From Bacteroidota bacterium (GTDB lineage: Bacteria; Bacteroidota; Bacteroidia; B-17B0; Aurantibacillaceae): a stretch of DNA of 54,596 bases. The stretch lies in NCBI GenBank assembly GCA_018267825.1, contig JAFDXR010000031.1:1-54596 (forward strand), in the 5' to 3' direction. The notes beneath the pieces were generated by a model. That model worked only from the letters and a program-made list of their open reading frames with translations. It made no database searches and was not told where the DNA came from. This document shows positions 44,644 to 52,302 of this stretch, piece after piece (positions within the stretch are counted from its first letter, which is position 1; each line of letters begins with the position of its first letter). The translations under genes were made by a program, and so were the position numbers.

Positions 44644-45201
44644 CTACAAAATATTACCTATACAAATACAAATATAAATATACCCATTCTGGTACTGGCA
44701 TATGAACTTACCAGCCACACATTTTTCATTTCCAATACACGGCTTCGTTAATGGAGTAATGTAATTTTCATTTGCAACGTTTACGAAGCCAATAAGCATT
44801 GAACTTGTATCAGTGTCTTTTATATCCCACCAGTTTAATGTGTTGTTTTTTAATTCATGGTGCATTTGAAAATACAAGGCCGAGTCTGCATATGCAGTAA
44901 TAGGTATATAATGGAAAGCTTTGATTCTATTGAGATCAACATAAATGCTATCATGCTGCAATGAATTTATAGACCTTAGATTGAAAAAAGTAGATATTTT
45001 TTCAAATTCTTTTCGATCAGTTTTGATTTTTATGAATTTTCGAAATGGAAGTATATAATTTTCATTTCTTCTTAATTCATATGAACGTAAATCACTACCC
45101 TCGATAGAATACCTTAAAAAATTTCTTACTTTTTGTTCTTCTGTTTTCTGCTCAATACAAGCCGTTAAAACAATACACAGAAATAATACAACCTTTCTCA
45201 T
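44644..45201 (-). CDS. Unrecognised lipoprotein in AT-rich cassette
   Basis: 185 residues. The N-terminus MRKVVLFLCIVLTACIEQKTEEQ is a lipoprotein signal with lipobox L-T-A-C. The body shows no family I recognise; it has charged helices (RKEFEKISTFFNLRS) and ends in a cysteine-rich part (KPCIGNEKCVAGKFICQYQNGYIYICICIGN) with six Cys, perhaps disulphide-bonded outside the cell. Base composition is markedly AT-rich (13 G+C in the 60 bases 45001-45060). It converges on the adhesin gene. Transfer is inferred from composition and the flanking repeat. Confidence 0.65.
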   Translation of the reverse strand: MRKVVLFLCIVLTACIEQKTEEQKVRNFLRYSIEGSDLRSYELRRNENYILPFRKFIKIKTDRKEFEKISTFFNLRSINSLQHDSIYVDLNRIKAFHYIPITAYADSALYFQMHHELKNNTLNWWDIKDTDTSSMLIGFVNVANENYITPLTKPCIGNEKCVAGKFICQYQNGYIYICICIGNIL

Positions 45202-45322
45202 TTTTTATCTTTTACGGTAGTATTGAGGGGTAGAGTTTATTTTATTATCTAAGGTCCGAATAGCAATAACGAAGACTTTTCTCATGTTTTCTTTTACTTT
45301 TTTTATTCTTTCAGGCGGCAAT

Positions 45323-46018
45323 TTATTTATCAGATACCTTATTGAAACACCATTTAAATTTACTGCCATCCAAAGGTCTGATGTTTTCTTTTCTTATTTT
45401 TTCCAATCCGTACAATTTGACTTTTTTTGCCCAGGCTTTATACAACTTAAGAGCTTCATTTCTGTATTTTTTTCGCAGCTTCATGTTTTGGATATATCGC
45501 CTGTCAAAGTTTTCATCAATAGTAACGCATTGATCCGGAAAAAACCTGAGTTCATTATTTTTCATCCGCACGGAGATATAAACCCCGCTTAAAGTATCTT
45601 TAAATTCGCCCGGGAAAGCCAAATAATATGCATAAAACATCTTTACAAAAGGTCTTGTTCTTTCGGGTAAACACTCCGGATTGTAATAGGTAATAAACAG
45701 CTTACCCGGAACGACCGGATCATAATTTGCTAAATGTTCTTTCAGGTATATAGGTTGCTTATACGTAGTGAGCAGGTCCACAGAGTTAATGACCATATCA
45801 ATAACAAGGCTGGTATCATAGCCTTGTATGTCGGGTTTATTTCCGTAAACCAAATCGTAAAAAACTCTCTCCGTAAAAGCAAGGCGTTTATATAAAATGC
45901 TGTCACCACTGAGTTTTACTAATGGAATTATCTGGCTGTTAAAGGGATTGGCCCATAGGAAAAATATTACCCAGAATAAGAATAATACTTTAAAGTTTGG
46001 ATTGTTTTGTTTTCTCAT
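45323..46018 (-). CDS. Unrecognised secreted or membrane-anchored protein in cassette
   Basis: 231 residues from the ATG at 46018 (a start at 46030 adds four residues). One N-terminal hydrophobic stretch (FKVLFLFWVIFFLWANPFNSQ) could be a signal peptide or anchor. The rest has no motif I recognise: LVKLSGDSILYKRLAFTERVFYDLVYGN, FYAYYLAFPGEFKDTLSGVYISVRMKNNELRFF, then a basic C-terminal helix (RRYIQNMKLRKKYRNEALKLYKAWAKKVKLYG). Divergent from the plus-strand lipoprotein gene, with a palindromic promoter region between. Confidence 0.6.
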   Translation of the reverse strand: MRKQNNPNFKVLFLFWVIFFLWANPFNSQIIPLVKLSGDSILYKRLAFTERVFYDLVYGNKPDIQGYDTSLVIDMVINSVDLLTTYKQPIYLKEHLANYDPVVPGKLFITYYNPECLPERTRPFVKMFYAYYLAFPGEFKDTLSGVYISVRMKNNELRFFPDQCVTIDENFDRRYIQNMKLRKKYRNEALKLYKAWAKKVKLYGLEKIRKENIRPLDGSKFKWCFNKVSDK

Positions 46019-46135
46019 TTTTGATGGCATACTTACCCGCCAAGCATGCGTTTTTATCCCATGCTGCCTTTAAATGATTAATCTCCATGTCAGAGCCACA
46101 ATAACTCGCAAGAGCCTTTGTACTGCGTGAATATC

Positions 46136-46163
46136 AAACCAAATATAAGTATATTTGGGTTTA
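46136..46163. promoter_or_regulatory. Inverted-repeat divergent promoter region
   Basis: AAACCAAATATA (46136-46147) and TATATTTGGGTTT (46150-46162 and neighbouring bases) form an inverted repeat with one extra G. Each arm carries a perfect TATATTTG (plus 46150-46157; minus 46147-46140), i.e. a -7 box for each of the two divergent cassette genes. No -33 TTG sits at standard spacing on either strand. Confidence 0.5.
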
Positions 46164-46218
46164 ATTGACGCATAGATTGGTACGTGCGCATGCCGTCGAA
46201 CAGCTTCCTGAAATTCTA

Positions 46219-46992
46219 ATGGTTTGTATAAAAAGAATAGAATATGTGTTAGTACTGTTTTTTCTTGTTGGGTTATGTTCCTGTGGAACGAAAAATGCTG
46301 AAGAGCCCCTAAAGAAAAAACAAAAGACGGACATTGAGATCGATACTTTAGTTGCTAACCGGAAAGATCATTTCTTTCTGATCCGGAAAAAGGGTGAACT
46401 TTATGCCGATTTTTCGGATTTTATTTCAGAGAATGCAAAAGAATATATAATCAGGAACAAGCTGGTATATAAGGTTGATCAGGATTCATTGATCCGGGTA
46501 AGTCCTGACTCCATAGATTATGTAATAAGCTATAATTTTTTCACTCATACTGTTTTTAATGATGTAAAATACATGGTCAGGAATAAGTCTTTCGAAAAGG
46601 AATATAATTCCAGAAGGTATCTTGTATACGGAGGACAGATAATCCGTGATCCGGATCTGGAAAAGAGTTTACATAAAATGAAAAGGATTTTGATTTCAGA
46701 TACCTGCGTGGCTGTTTTAGATGATGAGACATTAATGGGGGATAATTTTTGCCTGTTAAGCAGAGTTGATAATATAAGCCTGAAAGGAAAATCATTCCAT
46801 TTAATTGTGTCGTCTTATATACAACTGGTTAAACCATCCTCAAAAAAAGCGCCGGAAGATAAGTCCAACGTGGGGAAACGGTTATTTTACGGGAAATTAC
46901 TCTATTCTTACGATAATGAGCCCTCGACGGGAGCATCTACGTATCAGCACAGGGGGTATACTCTGGTAGCGGATTCTATGGTACCCAAGTAG
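46219..46992 (+). CDS. Unrecognised lipoprotein in AT-rich cassette
   Basis: 257 residues from the ATG at 46219; an earlier in-frame start at 46165 would put 18 charged residues ahead of the signal. The N-terminus (VLVLFFLVGLCSCGTKNAEEP) is a lipoprotein signal with Cys in L-C-S-C. The remainder shows no recognised family: a K-rich linker, then alternating strands (HFFLIRKKGELYADFSDFISENAKEYIIRNKLVYKV, VISYNFFTHTVFNDVKYMV, FHLIVSSYIQLV). It is AT-rich (16 G+C in 46501-46560). It may face the outside together with the two minus-strand genes; function unknown. Confidence 0.65.
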   Translation: MVCIKRIEYVLVLFFLVGLCSCGTKNAEEPLKKKQKTDIEIDTLVANRKDHFFLIRKKGELYADFSDFISENAKEYIIRNKLVYKVDQDSLIRVSPDSIDYVISYNFFTHTVFNDVKYMVRNKSFEKEYNSRRYLVYGGQIIRDPDLEKSLHKMKRILISDTCVAVLDDETLMGDNFCLLSRVDNISLKGKSFHLIVSSYIQLVKPSSKKAPEDKSNVGKRLFYGKLLYSYDNEPSTGASTYQHRGYTLVADSMVPK

Positions 46993-47061
46993 TAAAACAA
47001 AAAATTGAAGGGCATACATCGTTTAATTAATAGGCCTATGTTTCTATTTTCTTCAATCTTT

Positions 47062-47161
47062 ACAGCCCTATAGATGTATACGTATGGAAATGCACCTTCA
47101 AGAATGTGGTAAGCAAGCTGGAGGAAGAGCATGTGGGGCATGTAACACTGCTACGCTGATT
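47062..47161 (+). pseudogene. Orphan 3' tail of the PKD/T9SS adhesin gene (downstream repeat copy)
   Basis: 99 of 100 bases match 44489-44588. In frame it reads the final residues of the adhesin (SPIDVYVWKCTFKN ... GHVTLLR) and the TGA at 47157-47159, but the preceding bases have no continuing adhesin frame, so it cannot be expressed as a protein tail on its own. The stop of the convergent hydrolase gene follows at 47164, four bases later, suggesting this is the original junction of the two ancestral genes. Confidence 0.85.
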
Positions 47162-47163
47162 AC

Positions 47164-48228
47164 TCACCCCAACCCAATCGCAAAATCACCTTGTTTAGGA
47201 AGACATTTTATAATGTTGGGATTATCTTTCGATTCCGGTTTAAAGTGTTCTTTTCCAAATACAGGCGCTTCGCCATGAAACAACGTTTTGTAAAACTCTT
47301 TCAGGTAGGGTTTCATTTTAAGTAAGGGCCGCATCAAAAAATAATTGTGTTCAAGTCCTAACACCTTCGAAAAACTTACATAAATGGCATTTGCCGCAAA
47401 AGGCTTGCGGGGTCTTTCGCCCAGCTGATGCTGCCAGAGCACAATTTTAGCGCCATTCAGGTTCTTATCGTGCTTATTTCGGGTCAGGTATACCCGCTGC
47501 GAAAACGTTATTCGCTCAACCCAGGCCTTATGGTCTTTTTCCGGAACGCAGGCCGCATTCAGTATAATGTTATTGAAAGTGCCCGGTGCAATACTGTCGA
47601 AATAATGCTGTTGCAAGCCATGCATCATCAGCAAATTGCCCATACTGTGAAGAAAAAGACTGATGCTTGAAAAGCGGTCGGCATGTTTCGCTTTAAACGC
47701 GGCCAGTTGCTTCACACAGCTGGCATAGCTTTTTGATACCAGATTGGATACCGTGTAGGTGATCCTGAAATTCTGCCCGGGTTTTATATCCGGCCGTTCC
47801 GTGGGCCAGTCAAACAAAAGTGTCTGTACACCATAAATGCGGCTCATGCGGGTTCCCCGGTCCAGGTCGGTTGTAAACGTGCGTCCCAGGCCTTCGGTAT
47901 ATACAACCATATTCGGCGATATAGCCCTGCAGCTCAGGAGTTCCTCCAGGTTGTTTTTAGGCACGGCCGTCCATTGATCGCCATGGTAGTATACCGCAAA
48001 ATAGTGCAGGGAGCCTGTACTATCGTATTCATTATCCACAAAATGGCTGGCGTTTTCGTGGTAGTGGCGTGTGCTTACCACATACAGGCAGGTATCGGCA
48101 TCGGTGGGCACATAGTTCTTATTGAGGCGGGTATTGTCCCAGTTGCAATGTGAGTTGTGCGGATTATCCTTATCGTATTGAGCATATACGATCTGGCATA
48201 GCAACATCAGGATAATGGGGAGTCTCAT
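47164..48228 (-). CDS. Secreted alpha/beta-hydrolase fold protein (DUF900-like)
   Basis: 354 residues with a short signal peptide (MRLPIILMLLCQIVYAQ). It has a hydrolase-like core: YVVSTRHYHE, GVQTLLFDWPTERPD, a nucleophile-elbow motif SLFLHSMGNLLMMHGL (S in HSMGN) and FNNIILNAACVPEKDH. The HSMGN elbow and preceding pattern match the DUF900 group; the substrate is unknown. The C-terminal ~90 residues carry a possible catalytic His (GLEHNYFLM). It lies 38 nt downstream of the DsbD gene on the same strand, so co-transcription is likely. Confidence 0.75.
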   Translation of the reverse strand: MRLPIILMLLCQIVYAQYDKDNPHNSHCNWDNTRLNKNYVPTDADTCLYVVSTRHYHENASHFVDNEYDSTGSLHYFAVYYHGDQWTAVPKNNLEELLSCRAISPNMVVYTEGLGRTFTTDLDRGTRMSRIYGVQTLLFDWPTERPDIKPGQNFRITYTVSNLVSKSYASCVKQLAAFKAKHADRFSSISLFLHSMGNLLMMHGLQQHYFDSIAPGTFNNIILNAACVPEKDHKAWVERITFSQRVYLTRNKHDKNLNGAKIVLWQHQLGERPRKPFAANAIYVSFSKVLGLEHNYFLMRPLLKMKPYLKEFYKTLFHGEAPVFGKEHFKPESKDNPNIIKCLPKQGDFAIGLG

Positions 48229-48266
48229 AAAATAACGTTACTATGACAAACAAAAGCAGATATTGT

Positions 48267-50402
48267 TTAGTGTTTTTTAAAGGTATTTATAGAGCCAGAT
48301 AACCAGTTTTTGAAAATAAGTTCATCCAGTTCAGTACCCATCGTACCATTGCTAAGCATTTTTCCTTCACTGTCGACTACTACATACATTGGCTGAGAGC
48401 TGGTTTTGTAAGTTGTAGTTTGGAAATAAGCCCATTTATCGCCTACGGTTGATAAGGTTCTGTTTTTACCATACCAAAAAACCTCTTTTTGTTCTTTTTC
48501 AGGAAGATCCACTTTACTATCTACATATAAAGAAACGATAACCACTGAATCTTTTAAAAGTTTGAACACTTCAGGTTTTACCCAGATACTGCTTTCCATT
48601 AATCGACAATTTACACAGGCCAGACCAGTGAAATCAATAAATAATGGCTTATTCACAAGTTTGGAATACTTAAGCGCAGTTTCATAATCATCTTTGAAAA
48701 TTCTTAAACCATCCGGTCCGCTGATCATTTTCTTTTCTAACTCTGCAGCCTCATCAGAATCAGAATTGTTTTTATTGTTGGATGAATGATTACCACCAAT
48801 GCCATCCGGGGATTCAGAATAATAGTGGGGTGGAGGAAATGAAGAGATAATTTTCAAAGGAGCTCCCCAAAGACCTGGAATGAGATATATAGTAAATGTG
48901 AGGGAAATAGTTGCAAATAAAATCCGACCTACAGAAAGGTGTTTTGAGTCAGTATCGTGAGAGGTCTTAAATACCCCAAGTAAGTATAAAGTCATCATAC
49001 CGAAAATACCTATCCATAATGAAATAAATACTTCACGTGTTATAAAACCCCATTCATTAACATTATCGGCATTTGCCAGGAATTTAATGGCTAAGGCAAG
49101 TTCTATAAAGGCGACAGTAACCTTAAATGTTGTCATCCATCCACCTGATTTTGGAAGAGAGTTGAGCATAGAAGGGAAAAAAGCAAAAAGCATAAATGGT
49201 AATGCAATACCAGTACCAAAGCCCGTAAAACCTGCAAAAGGACATAGATAACTATTGCCTTCAGCAAGGGCTGTTAATAAGGGGCCCAGGAAACCAGCAG
49301 TACATGAAAAAGAAACTACAACCAGCGTGGCTGCCATGAAAAATATTCCAAGCGCCCCTCCTTTATCTGCATTCTTATCCAGTTTATTGCTCCAGGAGGA
49401 AGGAAGCGTAATTTCAAATAAACCAAAGAAAGACAAAGCAAAGACGACAAACAATAAAAAGAAAAACAAATTAAGCCATGTATTTGTAGCTATCTGACTA
49501 AGCGTAGATGGACCAAAAATAATGGTAATAAGCATTGTTGGAATTACAAACGTTATAATAATAAAGAATCCATAAAGTATGGAGTTTTTTATTCCGATGG
49601 CTCTTGTTTTACTACGTTTAATGAAAAATGAAACAGTCAGAGGAATAAGCGAATAAATACAAGGCATCAGCACAGCGCCAAGTCCGGCACCAAGTCCAAG
49701 GAAAAACTTCTCCCAAGCATTACATTCGCCTTCACTTACATTTTTCGGAGCTGCTTTTACCTCTTCTTTATTCTGATTAGCAGGTATATTACTTGTATTT
49801 GTTGTAGAAGTCACCCCGGTTTTAGCCGCCACAATGGCTTGTGTGTCACATGCACATTCAGAGGGGTTTTCAGATGTTTCAATGGCCGCCACAGAGGCCG
49901 TTGCAACAACTGTTGCCGCCCCGGTGCTGCTTACACAGGATGGCGTACCATTCAGATCGAAGCTGAACTCATCGGCCGGCGGGAAAATACATTTCTCTTC
50001 GGTACAGGCCTGGAACTCATATTTACCCGAAATGGTTATTTTTTTATTGGCCAGCAGTTTCACGCGCTGTGTAAATGTGGCTGTATGTTTAAAGTACTCC
50101 ACATTTACTTCAAATACCTTGTCGAATTCCTTTACAGGAGTGCTTTGTTGCGTTTTACCGGAGAGCTGGTAATCTTTGCTTTTGGTAAAATTAAACACGG
50201 TTGGCATCGGACCGTCGTCCGATAACTTGTTCAGTGAATAAACGTGCCACGGCTCATCAATCGTTGCGGTAAATACAAGATCGTATTCACAGTCTGTAAT
50301 TTTTTTACTCGAAAATTTCCAGTGTACAGGATTATCCTGGGCGTTTAGAAATGAAAAACCGTAAACAAGGAGTAGGAGGGTAGTGGCCAGTTTCTTGAAC
50401 AT
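48267..50402 (-). CDS. dsbD: DsbD-type thiol:disulfide interchange protein
   Basis: 711 residues from the ATG at 50402, where MFKKLATTLLLLVYGFSFLNAQ is the signal peptide (the open frame runs 17 codons further up). Three parts: an N-terminal periplasmic domain (to about 150) with the Cys pair ACTEEKCIFPP; a linker; and eight or so membrane helices (about 235-510) with one Cys in VLMPCIYSLIPLTVSFF and one in FSCTAGFLGPLL, the DsbD pair. Last is a periplasmic thioredoxin-like domain with CVNC at 596-599. It carries electrons from cytoplasmic thioredoxin to periplasmic Dsb and c-type cytochrome partners. The membrane part is richer in A+T than the N-terminal domain. Confidence 0.93.
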   Translation of the reverse strand: MFKKLATTLLLLVYGFSFLNAQDNPVHWKFSSKKITDCEYDLVFTATIDEPWHVYSLNKLSDDGPMPTVFNFTKSKDYQLSGKTQQSTPVKEFDKVFEVNVEYFKHTATFTQRVKLLANKKITISGKYEFQACTEEKCIFPPADEFSFDLNGTPSCVSSTGAATVVATASVAAIETSENPSECACDTQAIVAAKTGVTSTTNTSNIPANQNKEEVKAAPKNVSEGECNAWEKFFLGLGAGLGAVLMPCIYSLIPLTVSFFIKRSKTRAIGIKNSILYGFFIIITFVIPTMLITIIFGPSTLSQIATNTWLNLFFFLLFVVFALSFFGLFEITLPSSWSNKLDKNADKGGALGIFFMAATLVVVSFSCTAGFLGPLLTALAEGNSYLCPFAGFTGFGTGIALPFMLFAFFPSMLNSLPKSGGWMTTFKVTVAFIELALAIKFLANADNVNEWGFITREVFISLWIGIFGMMTLYLLGVFKTSHDTDSKHLSVGRILFATISLTFTIYLIPGLWGAPLKIISSFPPPHYYSESPDGIGGNHSSNNKNNSDSDEAAELEKKMISGPDGLRIFKDDYETALKYSKLVNKPLFIDFTGLACVNCRLMESSIWVKPEVFKLLKDSVVIVSLYVDSKVDLPEKEQKEVFWYGKNRTLSTVGDKWAYFQTTTYKTSSQPMYVVVDSEGKMLSNGTMGTELDELIFKNWLSGSINTFKKH

Positions 50403-50500
50403 ATACAAAAGTTTGAGGGTAAAAATAGAGAATAATGAGCCGACAAAAGCCATAAAAAATGCAAAAAATGAGAATTCTAAGGTAAAACGGGCTGGTTTTT

Positions 50501-50537
50501 AAAAAGCAATAGCCGGCCCATTGGGACCGGCTATTGC
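50501..50537 (-). terminator. Terminator of the VOC-family gene
   Basis: GCAATAGCCGG (50506-50516) and CCGGCTATTGC (50527-50537) form a perfect 11-bp stem with a 10-nt loop. On the minus strand it is followed by five T (plus-strand A 50501-50505). Confidence 0.88.
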
Positions 50538-50584
50538 CAAACAGGCTATACGTTATACTATTTACTTAAATAGTACCTGTTTAA

Positions 50585-50986
50585 TTAGTTACGGGCATGC
50601 AGGCCCAGTCGATTTCCTTCTGTATCGGTAAAAAATGCCATGTAGCCTATTTCTTCGCTGATAAACATTTTCGGCATCAGAACCTGTCCGCCATTGGGAC
50701 CTATACGGTCAAGCACCGCCTGAATATCGGGGTTGGCATTCAGATAAATTACCGCACCATCCTTCGAGGGTTTATGCATATCGCCTTTTACCAGGGCGCC
50801 TGAAACCTTGCCGTTTGGTTCGTCAGATGCCGGAAAAAAAGTCATTTCCATGCCCATCATGTCCATGGTGGCCATTTCGATATTAAACACCGATTCATAA
50901 AACGTTTTGGCCCTTTTCGTGTCCAGGGCAGGGATTTCAAACCAGTTTAAAGCGTTGGTATCTTTGCTCATTTTTTCATTTGCCAT
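50585..50986 (-). CDS. VOC-family (glyoxalase-like) protein
   Basis: 133 residues from the ATG at 50986. An upstream in-frame GTG at 51010 lies inside the putative -7 box and is unlikely. It has the vicinal oxygen chelate fold: NWFEIPALDTKRAKTFYESVFNIEM and, in the second module, GNRLGLHARN at the end. Glyoxalase-type metal ligands (His/Glu) are not obvious, and the first-motif His is absent (NWFEIP), so it may be a non-metal VOC protein. It is divergent from a GlxA-like regulator that may control it. Confidence 0.85.
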   Translation of the reverse strand: MANEKMSKDTNALNWFEIPALDTKRAKTFYESVFNIEMATMDMMGMEMTFFPASDEPNGKVSGALVKGDMHKPSKDGAVIYLNANPDIQAVLDRIGPNGGQVLMPKMFISEEIGYMAFFTDTEGNRLGLHARN

Positions 50987-51009
50987 AGTATGGAGTTTTT
51001 GATTATTCA

Positions 51010-51017
51010 CAAATGTA
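51010..51017 (-). promoter_or_regulatory. -7 element of the VOC gene
   Basis: Minus-strand TACATTTG is a perfect TAnnTTTG, with the predicted start near 51006 and the ATG at 50986. Confidence 0.45.
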
Positions 51018-51065
51018 TTGCCGCAAAGTGTTTTTAAGAGGGTGTATATACGACAACCTTAGGGG

Positions 51066-51096
51066 TTGTTTGCGATAGGCTTTTTCTCTATGTTTG
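51066..51096 (+). promoter_or_regulatory. Promoter of the GlxA-type regulator gene
   Basis: TTG (51066-51068), a 20-nt spacer and TATGTTTG (51089-51096), a full match to TTG-N19-21-TAnnTTTG, about 22 nt before the ATG at 51118. Confidence 0.6.
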
Positions 51097-51117
51097 CTTC
51101 ACCAAATACCCAATCTA

Positions 51118-52107
51118 ATGAAGCATATATCCATTCTGGTGCCCAGGGGCGAGCTTATACTCAGCAGTGTCATCGGACCATACAAAATATTTAACCAGGT
51201 AAACGACTACCTTATTAAAACAGGCCAGCGCAAAGAACCCATGTTTGATGTAAAACTGGTGGGGCTCGATGCTACAAATGAATTGTATGGAGGCGCCTTC
51301 ACCATTCGCACAGATGCCCTCATCAGCGAGGTAAAGAAAACCGATCTCATCATCATTCCGGCATCTCCGGGCGATATTAAAAAAAGCCAGGAACTCAATA
51401 AAGAGTTTGTACCCTGGTTGCAGAACCATTATAAGGCCGGAACCGAAATCGCCAGTTTGTGTACCGGTGCGTTCCTGCTCGCATCCACGGGCTTGCTCAA
51501 CGGGCGGAGCTGCGCCACACATTGGATGGCAGTAGACGCTTTCAGGCAGACCTTTACAGAGGTAAAACTCACCCCCGAAAAAATCCTGACCGACGACCGC
51601 GGCATCTATTCCAGTGCCGGAGCATACTCTTTTCTGAACCTCATCCTTTACCTCGTTGAGAAGTATTGCGGCCGCGAAGTGGCTATCTTCTGCTCCAAGC
51701 TTTTCCAGATCGAAATCGACCGGAACAACCAATCGCCTTTTATCTTATTCCAGGGGCAGAAAGACCATGGCGACGACCTCGTGAAAAATGCACAGCAGTT
51801 TATCGAAAGTCAGCTGAAAGGAAAAATCACCGTGGAACAGCTTGCGGCCATGTCGTCGCTCAGCAAGCGCAATTTCGAACGCCGCTTCAAAAAGGCCACC
51901 GCCAATACTCCTGTAGAATACCTGCAGAGGGCCAGGATAGAGGTTGCTAAAAAGAGCCTCGAAACAACCCGCGAAAACATCAATGAAGTGATGTACTCTG
52001 TGGGCTACTCCGACAGTAAGGCCTTCCGCACCGTATTTAAAAAAGTAACCGGCCTGTCGCCCCTCGAGTACCGTAATCGCTATAACCGCGAGGCGTTACA
52101 GAATTAG
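51118..52107 (+). CDS. GlxA-family AraC-type transcriptional regulator
   Basis: 329 residues from ATG 51118 (MKHISILVPRGE), chosen over the longer version from 51094 because that adds no recognised element and starts inside the promoter region. The N-terminal DJ-1/PfpI-like domain (about 1-185) contains the nucleophile-elbow motif ASLCTGAFLLASTGLLNGRSCATHW, and the C-terminal AraC helix-turn-helix (about 225-320) reads KITVEQLAAMSSLSKRNFERRFKKA ... VGYSDSKAFRTVFKKVTGLSPLEYRNR. Such regulators sense small amides or amines. It is divergent from the VOC gene with a 131-nt intergenic region, so joint control is plausible. Confidence 0.92.
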   Translation: MKHISILVPRGELILSSVIGPYKIFNQVNDYLIKTGQRKEPMFDVKLVGLDATNELYGGAFTIRTDALISEVKKTDLIIIPASPGDIKKSQELNKEFVPWLQNHYKAGTEIASLCTGAFLLASTGLLNGRSCATHWMAVDAFRQTFTEVKLTPEKILTDDRGIYSSAGAYSFLNLILYLVEKYCGREVAIFCSKLFQIEIDRNNQSPFILFQGQKDHGDDLVKNAQQFIESQLKGKITVEQLAAMSSLSKRNFERRFKKATANTPVEYLQRARIEVAKKSLETTRENINEVMYSVGYSDSKAFRTVFKKVTGLSPLEYRNRYNREALQN

Positions 52108-52185
52108 GGGTTTGTGAAGTTGTTATTTCCAACTTGCCAAGAAATTCCTATACAGGAAGAGATGTATAACATCTAAACCAAATAT

Positions 52186-52215
52186 AATAGCCCGGGGTAT
52201 TCTCTCCGGGCTATT
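52186..52215 (+). terminator. Terminator of the GlxA-type regulator gene
   Basis: AATAGCCCGG (52186-52195) pairs with CCGGGCTATT (52206-52215) around a 10-nt loop; the following tract TCATGTTT is only modestly T-rich. Confidence 0.75.
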
Positions 52216-52302
52216 TCATGTTTCGTAATCCGCAAACTTAGCTTGTTTGCTCAACTTTCCTTTTTTTGAAATACATTTTTATGCGTTAATAGCGACTTAA
52301 TT

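Noticed and set aside
44589..47061. Classical mobile element with integrase or transposase
   Set aside because: None of the three cassette genes shows recombinase motifs, and the 100-bp repeats carry no recognisable inverted terminal repeats; only an inferred cassette is claimed.
44356..47141. Two minus-strand open frames (44356-44568 and 46944-47141) that share an identical N-terminus
   Set aside because: They lie in antisense of the two copies of the 100-bp repeat, so the shared N-terminus is a by-product of the duplication.
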